From contig JAPKBY010000114.1 of NCBI GenBank assembly GCA_028823185.1, forward strand, positions 1 to 6,130: a stretch of DNA of 6,130 bases, written 5' to 3'. The notes beneath the pieces were generated by a model. That model had not been told where the DNA came from. It saw nothing but the letters and a program-made list of their open reading frames with translations, and searched no databases. Shown piece after piece: positions 1 to 6,079 of this stretch; the stretch's first letter is position 1; each line of letters begins with the position of its first letter. The DNA comes from Planctomycetota bacterium. Lineage in GTDB: Bacteria; Planctomycetota; UBA1135; GCA-002686595. The position numbers were made by a program, and so were the translations under genes.

Positions 1-291
1 ATGAAAGCCGGGAGCTTGACCGTGATCGCAAGTGGCGCCTCTGACATCCGCCTCTCTGGAGAGGTAGATCTTCTGAACGTTCAGACGAATGGAGCGTCAA
101 CTGTCGCCGCCTTCGAGCTCTTCGCGGCTGAGGCTGAGATCAACACCTCTGGCGCTTCCAACGTCGCGGTGAACGCAAAGAGGCTTCAGGCACATGCCTC
201 TGGCGCGAGCAACATCCGCTATCGAGGTCTCCCTGAGAAGCTCACCTCTAAAGACCGCGGGGCCGGGTCCATTGGACCTGAAGGGACGTGA
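1..291 (+). CDS. GIN-domain (DUF2807) exported adhesin-like protein, C-terminal part
   Basis: The visible 96 residues are the C-terminal part of a putative autotransporter-adhesin head (GIN, DUF2807) protein. Such proteins are exported beta-helical proteins of unknown function in Gram-negative bacteria. The sequence shows regularly spaced G-A-S turns: SGAS at residues 11-14, NGAS at 30-33, SGAS at 50-53, SGAS at 67-70, and a degenerate GAGS at 87-90, with alternating short hydrophobic strands between them. Family members are usually about 200-300 residues with a signal peptide, and neither that length nor a signal is present here. The ATG at base 1 is therefore probably an internal Met and the gene probably starts upstream of the window. 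Its TGA stop (289-291) overlaps the GTG start of the next gene, suggesting coupled translation with the two downstream lipoproteins. The family call is fairly secure; ligand and function are unknown. Confidence 0.75.
   Translation: MKAGSLTVIASGASDIRLSGEVDLLNVQTNGASTVAAFELFAAEAEINTSGASNVAVNAKRLQAHASGASNIRYRGLPEKLTSKDRGAGSIGPEGT
31..270 (+). repeat. Degenerate SGAS-turn repeats within the GIN-domain protein
   Basis: Five in-frame turns encode S/N-G-A-S or G-A-G-S at bases 31-42, 88-99, 148-159, 199-210 and 259-270, spaced 51-60 bases apart. Codons differ between copies, so this is protein-level repetition (beta-helix rungs) and not a recent DNA tandem repeat. The pattern is typical of the DUF2807 family and is the main reason for that assignment. 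Confidence 0.7.
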
Positions 292-1820
292 CTGCCCGAT
301 CAGTGACGCGCGCTCTCATCGTCAGCCTGTTCAGCCTCTCGCTCTTCGCGGGCTGTGGCGGCCGGGATGTGCCAAAGAAGAACGTCGTCTTGATCGTCAT
401 CGACACCATGCGTGCCGATCGCGCGTCTCTTTATGGAGCGGAGAGAGAGACAACGCCAGAGATTGACGCCTGGTCGAAGCGAGGCGCGACCTTTGTCAAT
501 GCCAACGCCGCCTCTTCTTGGACGGTCCCCTCTATGGGCATGCTCCTCACCGGTCGCTACCGCTTTGGATCCGGCAAGACCTTCACGGAGAACCAACGAC
601 TGCTGAGTCAGGTCTTGCAGGCGGTCGGCTATCACACGATCGGGATTGTCGCTAACCCCGTGCTGAACAGCCTGCAAGGTTTTGACGTGGGCTACGAGAG
701 CTATCAACTCACCGAGGGTAGCTACACGACGGCGGCCGGGAAGAAGCGATGGGGATGGCAGGGAAGCGTCGTCGTTGACAAGGGGATTCACTGGATGCGG
801 TCACGTGAGGACGACAGCCCGTTCATGCTGTACCTGCATCTCATGGACCCACACTTTCCCTATCAACCCATCGACGGCGTGCCTGAAGACTGGGACGTTG
901 GCGGATCACCAGAGCGCAGGGCGGGCTATGAAGCTGCTCTCGCCCCGCACCACGCTGGCGCGATCAGCGATCGGCAACACAGAGAGATGGAGCGTCTCCT
1001 CGCTGCGTATGACGCCGAGATACTTCAAACAGACAAGGAGCTTGGACGCCTCTTCGACTACCTCGATGAGAGCGGGCTCAGCGAAGACACGCTCGTTGTC
1101 CTCACGAGTGACCACGGCGAAGGGTTGTGGGAGCACTCGTCTGCGGATGCTTGGGTCAACGAGAAGAGCTTCGCACAGAGCGTGGTTCCCGAGCTCTACC
1201 GTGGGCACGGTGAACAACTCTATGGAGAGCTCGTGCGGGTCCCCCTCTGCTTTGTGGGACCTGGTGTGCCAGCGGGCATCAGAGAGGGTAGATCTGTCAG
1301 CCTCATCAACGTCGTTCCAACGATCCTCTCGCTCTTGGACATCGCATCGCCCACAGAGCTTCATGGCGCGCCCTTTTTTGGCCTCGCCATCCCTGAGTAT
1401 GAGGACGAGGTCTATTCCAATTGTGCGCGGGGTACCAGCGTCACCGTCGACAGCAGATGGAAGCTCCACCTTCCAAGCGATCAAGTCGCAACTAGAGGCG
1501 GGTTGACTGCGCTCTATGACCTCAGCGCCGACCCAGGCGAAGACCGTCCGATAGATGACCGGGCTCTAACTAGAGAGCTGAGCGAGAAGATCTTCGCGTG
1601 GCGAGAACAGAACAGAGAGCGAGGAGCTGACGTCTCAATTGACGAGCAACGCGCCCTCCTCATTCAAATGGGATATGTCGGCCTCGCTAACGAGCTGAAT
1701 GAAGAGACAACAGATGAGCGCAAACAAGAGCTCTTGAAGATCGATCGCGAGAAAAAACAAAAAAAACAGCCTGGAACCCGCCTCATTGAAGAAGAAAAGC
1801 GAGTGAGGGGAGAGGATTGA
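288..1820 (+). CDS. Sulfatase-fold (alkaline phosphatase superfamily) lipoprotein, Thr-nucleophile type, copy 1
   Basis: This is a 510-residue predicted lipoprotein hydrolase or transferase. A signal peptide with hydrophobic residues 9-21 ends in the lipobox LFAGC (lipidated Cys23). The sulfatase fold follows: IDTMRAD with metal-ligand candidate Asp39; WTVPSMGMLLTG with Thr79 at the nucleophile position; YLHLMDPH (Asp187, His189); YDAEI at 241-245; TSDHGEG (Asp275, His276); RGHGE (His307); a WKL motif at 391-393; and an MGYVGL end motif at 461-466. Classical sulfatases need C/S-x-P-x-R for formylglycine formation. This protein has T-V-P-S-M, so formylglycine chemistry is unlikely and a Thr-dependent phospho-enzyme mechanism is more plausible; the substrate is unknown. 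The start is GTG at 288, overlapping the upstream stop as GTGA. The purine-rich AAGGGA before it lies only 1 base away, so re-initiation is likely. A GTG at 303 is possible but has no ribosome site. The last 40 residues are highly charged and Lys/Glu-rich. Confidence 0.85.
   Translation: MTARSVTRALIVSLFSLSLFAGCGGRDVPKKNVVLIVIDTMRADRASLYGAERETTPEIDAWSKRGATFVNANAASSWTVPSMGMLLTGRYRFGSGKTFTENQRLLSQVLQAVGYHTIGIVANPVLNSLQGFDVGYESYQLTEGSYTTAAGKKRWGWQGSVVVDKGIHWMRSREDDSPFMLYLHLMDPHFPYQPIDGVPEDWDVGGSPERRAGYEAALAPHHAGAISDRQHREMERLLAAYDAEILQTDKELGRLFDYLDESGLSEDTLVVLTSDHGEGLWEHSSADAWVNEKSFAQSVVPELYRGHGEQLYGELVRVPLCFVGPGVPAGIREGRSVSLINVVPTILSLLDIASPTELHGAPFFGLAIPEYEDEVYSNCARGTSVTVDSRWKLHLPSDQVATRGGLTALYDLSADPGEDRPIDDRALTRELSEKIFAWREQNRERGADVSIDEQRALLIQMGYVGLANELNEETTDERKQELLKIDREKKQKKQPGTRLIEEEKRVRGED
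1805..1810 (+). promoter_or_regulatory. Ribosome binding site for the TTG-started second paralog
   Basis: GAGGGG lies 6 bases before the TTG at 1817, inside the last codons of the preceding gene, and the purine run continues to 1816. This strong site supports TTG as the true start, which also places a full signal peptide at the N-terminus. Confidence 0.65.
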
Positions 1821-3295
1821 GAGGGCTCACCTTCACCCTCCTCTCTCTCGTCGTCGTTGTCTTTTTTGGGGCCTGCGCCGGTAAAGGCGAAGAAAAGAAA
1901 AATGTGATCTTAGTTGTCGTTGACACAATGAGAGCTGACCGAGCTTCTCTCTATGGGTATGACAGAGAGACGACGCCTGAAGTGTCAAAATGGGCCAAAG
2001 GCGGCGCCGTCTTTGAGCGCGCGTTCGCCGCGTCCTCTTGGACGGTCCCCTCGATGGCGATGCTCTTAACTGGCCGCTACAGAGTCGGAGGTGGAATCGG
2101 CGTAGACGACACGAGCGAGCTGCTCAGTTCAACGCTGAGCGCCGAGGGCTACCGAACAGTCGCCATCGTGGCGAACCCTGTCCTCAATGAGCTACAGGGC
2201 TTCGTCAGCGGCTATGAAAGTTATGACCTGATTGATGGGCGACAAGACATGAGCGACCCCCTTCATCCGGGATCCTGGACGGCGCCCTTTGTCATTGAGA
2301 AGGCCCTCACTTGGCTGCGTAGCGAACGCGACGAGCGCCCCTTCATGCTCTATCTACATCTCATGGACCCGCACTATCCTTATGAACCTGATCGCTTAGA
2401 CGCCTTCGACGGGCAGTCTTCTCGTTCAAAGGAAAGGCGCAAGGCTTATGACGATGCCCTCGACCTAACGAACGACGCCCACCTAAGCGAAGACGAGTAC
2501 ACCAATCTAGAGCGACAGCAGGCGGCATATGACGCCGAGATTCTTCAGGTTGACGCGGGCCTCGGAGAGCTCTTTCGCTATCTCGAGGCGAGCGGTCTCG
2601 CTCAAAACTCAATCGTTCTGCTAACCGCTGACCACGGGGAAGGCCTCTGGCAGAGACCAAGCGGGGATGGCTGGATCAACCAGGGTCTCCTTGAAGGTCA
2701 GCTCGCCTCGAAGCTATACCGAGGACATGGTGAGCACCTCTTTAACGAGCTCATCCACGTCCCGCTCGCGCTCTCTGGACCTGGAGTTCCTGAGGGGTTG
2801 CGCATGAAACAACCTGTCTCTTTGGTCGACGTCGTCCCCACCCTGCTGTCTCTCTTAGACCTCTCGCCAACCGAAGGCCTTCACGGCAAGCCGCTCTTTG
2901 ATCCAGAAGGCAACCGAGACGTCTACTCTGATTGCAGTCGCGGAAGCTCGATCATCGAAGATGGACGCTGGAAGTTGCACCTCCCCAACGCCCGAAGCCT
3001 AGCCAAAGGGGCGGTCACTCAACTCTTTGACCTAGAGACAGATCCTCTAGAACAGCACCCCATCAAAGACGCTGCAATAAGAGCGCGCCTCGTACAGAAA
3101 CTTGAAGCTTGGGAGGTGCGGCACAGGCGCGACATCAGATCGCGTTCCCTCGAGGAGCAGCGGCAGCTCTTGTTGCAGATGGGTTACGCAGGGCTCGCTG
3201 AAGATCTATCAGAGGAGATGTCTCTTGAAGAAAAGCAGCAGGCCATGAAGCAAGAGCGAGAGCGACGAAGGGCTGAAGCGAACGCCAAGGATTAA
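1817..3295 (+). CDS. Sulfatase-fold (alkaline phosphatase superfamily) lipoprotein, Thr-nucleophile type, copy 2
   Basis: This 492-residue protein is a clear paralog of the gene immediately upstream. In the N-terminal block (residues 29-88 against 32-91 of copy 1) I count 45 identical residues in 60. A short signal peptide ends in FFGAC, giving a probable lipidated Cys20; Phe at -3 is less usual than Leu. Active-site candidates are Asp36 in VDTMRAD, Thr76 in WTVPSMAMLLTG, Asp184/His186 in HLMDPH, Asp272-His273 in TADHGEG and His304 in RGHGE. YDAEI (238-242), RWKLHLP (384-390) and MGYAGL (455-460) are also kept. As in copy 1, Thr replaces the formylglycine Cys/Ser and Met80 replaces the motif Arg. 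The protein is likely anchored in the envelope. The TTG start overlaps the upstream TGA by 4 bases (TTGA), so the pair should be co-translated. The last 30 residues form a charged, probably helical tail. The substrate is unknown; a phosphodiester, phosphonate or phospholipid head group would fit, but sulfate ester cannot be excluded. Confidence 0.85.
   Translation: MRGLTFTLLSLVVVVFFGACAGKGEEKKNVILVVVDTMRADRASLYGYDRETTPEVSKWAKGGAVFERAFAASSWTVPSMAMLLTGRYRVGGGIGVDDTSELLSSTLSAEGYRTVAIVANPVLNELQGFVSGYESYDLIDGRQDMSDPLHPGSWTAPFVIEKALTWLRSERDERPFMLYLHLMDPHYPYEPDRLDAFDGQSSRSKERRKAYDDALDLTNDAHLSEDEYTNLERQQAAYDAEILQVDAGLGELFRYLEASGLAQNSIVLLTADHGEGLWQRPSGDGWINQGLLEGQLASKLYRGHGEHLFNELIHVPLALSGPGVPEGLRMKQPVSLVDVVPTLLSLLDLSPTEGLHGKPLFDPEGNRDVYSDCSRGSSIIEDGRWKLHLPNARSLAKGAVTQLFDLETDPLEQHPIKDAAIRARLVQKLEAWEVRHRRDIRSRSLEEQRQLLLQMGYAGLAEDLSEEMSLEEKQQAMKQERERRRAEANAKD
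3292..3295. other. Shared TTAA: overlapping convergent stop codons
   Basis: The plus-strand gene ends with TAA at 3293-3295, and the minus-strand TRAP binding protein gene ends with TAA read from 3294 to 3292. The palindrome TTAA thus supplies both stops. There is no room for an intergenic terminator, and I see no GC-rich hairpin followed by a T-run on either strand nearby. Confidence 0.9.
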
Positions 3296-4422
3296 GACCA
3301 GGCGAAGCGGGCGTAGGCCAGCTCTCCGGTCGCGAACCAATCAAAGGAGCTCGAGCGATAACGCTTCCAGCCCTCATAGATGCGCGCATAGGTGGCGTCG
3401 GCTGCGGCCTCTTCCTCGATCAACTCTTCCGAAGCGGAGCGAGAGGCTTGAAGGATCTCGTCTGAGAAGGGCCGAAGCTTCACGCCTTCTGCGATCAACT
3501 CACGCAGAGCAATGGGGTTCTTGGCGTCGTAGCGCTCTTGCATTGTTGACGCCGCCTCGCGACCAGCAGCACGCAAGATCTCTCGATAGGTGGCCGGCAG
3601 TTTTGACCAAGCGGTCTGGTTCACCAAAAAAGACAGAGAGGGTCCGGGCTCCCACCAGCCTGGGTAGTAATAGTTCTTCGCGACCTCATGAAAGCCGAGC
3701 TTTTTGTCGTCGTATGGGCCCACCCACTCCGTCGCGTCAATCGCACCGCGCTCAAGCGCGGGATAGATGTCGCCACCAGCGAGAACTTGAACGGAGACGC
3801 CGAGCCGGTCCATCACTTTTCCACCGAGCCCTGGAATGCGCATCTTCAGGCCCTTCAGGTCTTCCGTTGTAGAGATCGGCTCTCTGAACCAGCCCCCCAT
3901 TTGCACGCCTGTGTTTCCTGCAGGAAAAGAGATAAGCCCGAAGTCTGAGTAGAGCTCTTGAACAAACTCGAGGCCGCCGCCTTCGTGGAGCCAAGCGTTT
4001 TGTTGGCGCGGCGTGAAACCGAAGGGCACACATGTGTCGAAGGCCAAGGCGGGGTTCTTGCCTATGTAGTAATAGCTCGCGGTTTGACCTATCTCTGCCG
4101 CCCCTTCTTGAACGGCGTCCATCACCTGCAAGCCGGGCACGAGCTCTCCGGCTTGGTGAACTCTGATATTGAAAGCGCCGTCGCTCATCGCTGAGACCCG
4201 CTCGCTCAAGACCACGCCCGCTCCATAGATCGTATCTAGAGAGCTCGGAAAGCTAGAGGCGAGGCGCCACTCCACTCGCTCTCTTGTGTGAACCGCTGGA
4301 CCAGCGCTCTCTTTTCCTTGCCGAGAAGTCACCGAAGCGGCCCCCACCAAGCCTGCGGCTGCGCCGGAGATCGCTCCCGTTAGAAATGCTCTCCGAGGTG
4401 ATGCCGACGAGTTCTTGTCCAT
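3292..4422 (-). CDS. dctP: TRAP transporter substrate-binding protein, TakP-like (DctP family), Tat-exported
   Basis: This is a periplasmic solute-binding subunit of a tripartite ATP-independent periplasmic transporter, 376 residues from the chosen ATG. A twin-arginine signal is present: SPRRAFLTG with Arg10-Arg11, then a small-residue hydrophobic stretch at about 16-31. The mature part resembles, from memory, the 2-oxoacid-binding TakP of Rhodobacter. Shared landmarks are WRLASSFP (52-59), AGELVPGLQ (91-99), GNTGVQMGGWFR (169-180), GLKMRIPG (191-198) with the family Arg195, GGDIYPALE (216-224), DATEWVGPYDD (229-239) and YYYPGWW (251-257). A ligand with a carboxylate, such as a 2-oxo acid, is therefore likely. 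An upstream in-frame start at 4521 would overlap the preceding gene and add a non-signal leader; ATG at 4437 lacks a good ribosome site. The ATG at 4422 has GGAAG 8 bases before it and places the Tat motif normally. 'dctP' is a family label. No DctQ or DctM gene is adjacent within the window. Confidence 0.88.
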   Translation of the reverse strand: MDKNSSASPRRAFLTGAISGAAAGLVGAASVTSRQGKESAGPAVHTRERVEWRLASSFPSSLDTIYGAGVVLSERVSAMSDGAFNIRVHQAGELVPGLQVMDAVQEGAAEIGQTASYYYIGKNPALAFDTCVPFGFTPRQQNAWLHEGGGLEFVQELYSDFGLISFPAGNTGVQMGGWFREPISTTEDLKGLKMRIPGLGGKVMDRLGVSVQVLAGGDIYPALERGAIDATEWVGPYDDKKLGFHEVAKNYYYPGWWEPGPSLSFLVNQTAWSKLPATYREILRAAGREAASTMQERYDAKNPIALRELIAEGVKLRPFSDEILQASRSASEELIEEEAAADATYARIYEGWKRYRSSSFDWFATGELAYARFAWS

Positions 4423-4430
4423 TGCTGAAT

Positions 4431-4435
4431 CTTCC
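4431..4435 (-). promoter_or_regulatory. Ribosome binding site deciding the TRAP binding protein start
   Basis: On the minus strand GGAAG precedes the ATG at 4422 by 8 bases. It lies in the 47-base gap after the hydrolase stop. The site favours this start over the in-frame ATG at 4437 and the longer reading frame beginning at 4521. Confidence 0.5.
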
Positions 4436-4469
4436 ATCGCGCTCAAGCCTACGAAGCCCTCGTCTGGGC

Positions 4470-5339
4470 TCAAACGCTTGTCCCTAAGTGCTCCGCCAAG
4501 AAGGACTTCGTGCCTGCCCACACGGCCTCGAAGTCCGGTGCCGTCGCTGTCATCGGGTGTCTGATGCCAAAGGTGTGCCCAGCGCCTTCTAGCCTCAAAG
4601 AGGTCGCCCCTTCGCCACGCGCAGCCAGCAAAGCCTCAAGCGCTTCCACTTCCACGCTCTCGTCTGCTGTCCCGTGAATAAGGAGCGTCGGAGCCGTGAT
4701 CCTTGCTGCCGCGGCCTGAATGTCAAAGCGCTCCTTGTTGGCCTCATAGTCCTCTAGTCCGTCGAGTCGAACCTTAAAGACCTGGCCTGTTCTGGCGTTA
4801 GCGATCTCAAGGTGCCCCTCTCGGCGCCACCTCGCGATCGTCTCTTCGTCAAAACGAGAAGCCGTGTGAATCGCAGCCCAAGTGATGACGCAGGAATAGT
4901 CTCCTGCCTCCGCGGCATGCAAGAGCGCCTCGCCGCCTCCTTTTGAGTGACCAAGGACTCCTCCAGCGCTCGGGTCAATCCCCACAAAGCAGCCCGCCTT
5001 GATCTCCGCCCGTACACGCTCGATGTCTTCTAGGTCCTTCGTATATGTGCAGCGCTCGAAAGCCTCTATCTCTGTGAAGCTCTGGAGGTCTGCCCCTACG
5101 CCGCTCGATGAAGTGTTAAAGAACACTGCCGCATAGCCTGCATCTGCTAAGCGAGCGCCGAGCTCAGGAAAGAAACCCCAGTCCATGAAGCCCTTAAATC
5201 CATGGATGAGGAGGACGAAGGGGTAACGCTTCTCATCACTCGCATCTGCCGGCGCGTCCACGCGCCCGCGAATAACGCGGCTTGGATCTCGAGGGTCCTC
5301 GAGGGTGAAAGGACTGGATGAGTGCTTTGCGAAAGCCAT
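4470..5339 (-). CDS. Serine alpha/beta hydrolase, dienelactone-hydrolase type
   Basis: This 289-residue protein has the alpha/beta-hydrolase fold. The oxyanion-hole strand is LLIHGFKG (43-50, HG at 46-47). The nucleophile elbow is GHSKGG (130-135) with Ser132. The acid is probably Asp226 in HGTADESV, and the catalytic His is His255 in GAGHTFG. The strand order and the HGTAD...GAGH spacing match the dienelactone hydrolase/BAAT-like group, but here the nucleophile is Ser, not the Cys of true dienelactone hydrolases. No signal peptide is visible, so a cytosolic esterase, thioesterase or peptidase is likely; the substrate cannot be read from sequence. The ATG follows the TAG stop of the acyltransferase gene with no gap, and AAGGGGAG lies 9 bases upstream. 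The two are therefore co-transcribed and probably coupled. Pairing with an acyltransferase could mean acyl-chain handling, which is inference only. Confidence 0.85.
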   Translation of the reverse strand: MAFAKHSSSPFTLEDPRDPSRVIRGRVDAPADASDEKRYPFVLLIHGFKGFMDWGFFPELGARLADAGYAAVFFNTSSSGVGADLQSFTEIEAFERCTYTKDLEDIERVRAEIKAGCFVGIDPSAGGVLGHSKGGGEALLHAAEAGDYSCVITWAAIHTASRFDEETIARWRREGHLEIANARTGQVFKVRLDGLEDYEANKERFDIQAAAARITAPTLLIHGTADESVEVEALEALLAARGEGATSLRLEGAGHTFGIRHPMTATAPDFEAVWAGTKSFLAEHLGTSV

Positions 5340-6068
5340 CTACGCTGACTCCCCTTGCTCCTTGGTAGGACTCTCCAGCCAGTCTGGGTCACAGCCCAAG
5401 CGAGCGAAGCCTTCGCGTTCGGCTTGAAGCGTCCTCTCACGCACAAGCTCGGTCGCTGCGCCTTGCTCCTCATGGTTAGCCTCTCTAGCGACCGAGACGG
5501 CCTCGCCGTAGACGAAGCAAATTCGGGCAAAGGGTTTCGGAATCGTGAAGTGGTCCCAACTGCTCGCGTGCCAAGCTCGATTGATGGCCAAACCTAAGGG
5601 CACCACACTTCGGCCCGTGGCCTTCGCCATGAAGGCGAGGCCTGGGTTCATGGAGTGCATGGGTCCGCGAGGCCCGTCAGGAGTAATGAAGAGCACCGCT
5701 CCCTGGTCAAGGACCTTGAGCATCTGCCTGAGCGCGCGAGCGCCACCTCGGCTCGAAGACCCTCGGATCACGGAGTAGCCGTTTGCCTCCAAGAGCTTCT
5801 CAGAGATGTCGCCATCACCGGAGGCGGACACGAGGACGTGCCAACCCTTGTGGGCAAACATCGGGAGCGCGACGATCATCCTCCCGTGCCACAAAGAAAA
5901 GAAGCAGCCGGGACCTTCCTCCTTGGCCGACACAAAGCTCTCTCGACCTACATGCTCAATCCGCCACGTCTTCGCCAGAACCGCGAGCATCGCCCGACCT
6001 AACCAGCCGATCGTTCCTCGCCCGAGTGCGCGCGCGAAGTGCTTACGCCCTTTTCGAAGTACGCCCAC
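5340..6068 (-). CDS. DUF374-type lysophospholipid acyltransferase family protein
   Basis: This 242-residue protein belongs to the LPLAT superfamily, DUF374 branch. These are inner-membrane-associated acyltransferase-like proteins often placed with lipid A or phospholipid modification. Landmarks are SLWHGRM (58-64) with His61 as the likely catalytic His, HVLVSASGDGD (77-87), the hallmark RGSSSRGGARAL (102-113), ITPDGPRGP (128-136, the counterpart of the EGTRS-like block), VPLGLAINRAW (156-166), and IPKPFARI (176-183). The classical H-x4-D spacing is not present after His61, which is usual for this branch as I recall it. A hydrophobic or amphipathic N-terminal stretch (about 19-33) may dock the protein on the membrane. 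The start is GTG at 6068; a TAG lies in frame a few codons upstream, and no ATG occurs in between. The ribosome site is weak (AGAG about 9 bases upstream). ATG at 5990 is an alternative but would remove the N-terminal helix. Acyl donor and acceptor are not deducible. Confidence 0.85.
   Translation of the reverse strand: MGVLRKGRKHFARALGRGTIGWLGRAMLAVLAKTWRIEHVGRESFVSAKEEGPGCFFSLWHGRMIVALPMFAHKGWHVLVSASGDGDISEKLLEANGYSVIRGSSSRGGARALRQMLKVLDQGAVLFITPDGPRGPMHSMNPGLAFMAKATGRSVVPLGLAINRAWHASSWDHFTIPKPFARICFVYGEAVSVAREANHEEQGAATELVRERTLQAEREGFARLGCDPDWLESPTKEQGESA
5349..5356 (-). promoter_or_regulatory. Ribosome binding site for the alpha/beta hydrolase
   Basis: Minus-strand AAGGGGAG sits 9 bases before the ATG at 5339, within the last codons of the acyltransferase gene. 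It is a strong Shine-Dalgarno match and fixes the hydrolase start directly after the TAG at 5342-5340. Confidence 0.65.
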
Positions 6069-6079
6069 CTTAAAGCGCT

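Noticed and set aside
31..270. CRISPR-like or DNA-level tandem repeat
   Set aside because: The similarity is at protein level only; codons and spacing vary between the SGAS turns.
524..536. Formylglycine sulfatase signature
   Set aside because: The sequence is T-V-P-S-M, lacking both the Cys/Ser and the Arg required for formylglycine-generating enzymes.
300..791. Minus-strand open frame of 163 codons
   Set aside because: Antisense to the conserved N-terminal catalytic region; no domain or credible ribosome site.
906..1484. Minus-strand open frame of 192 codons inside the first paralog
   Set aside because: Antisense shadow of a conserved coding region; it shows no motif, and its composition follows from the opposite strand.
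682..1506. Long plus-strand open frame inside the first paralog
   Set aside because: Its translation is rich in Arg/Ser/Thr with no recognisable domain, and it lies wholly within the well-supported sulfatase-fold gene in another frame.
1759..1820. Programmed frameshift at the A8 run fusing the two paralogs
   Set aside because: The frame of copy 2 has a TGA at 1787-1789 and the third frame a TGA at 1804-1806, so no slipped ribosome can read into the second gene.
4423..4521. Longer N-terminus for the TRAP binding protein, from the in-frame ATG at 4521
   Set aside because: It would overlap the end of the hydrolase gene by 52 bases and put 33 non-signal residues ahead of the Tat motif. The ATG at 4422 has a proper ribosome site and normal Tat signal length.
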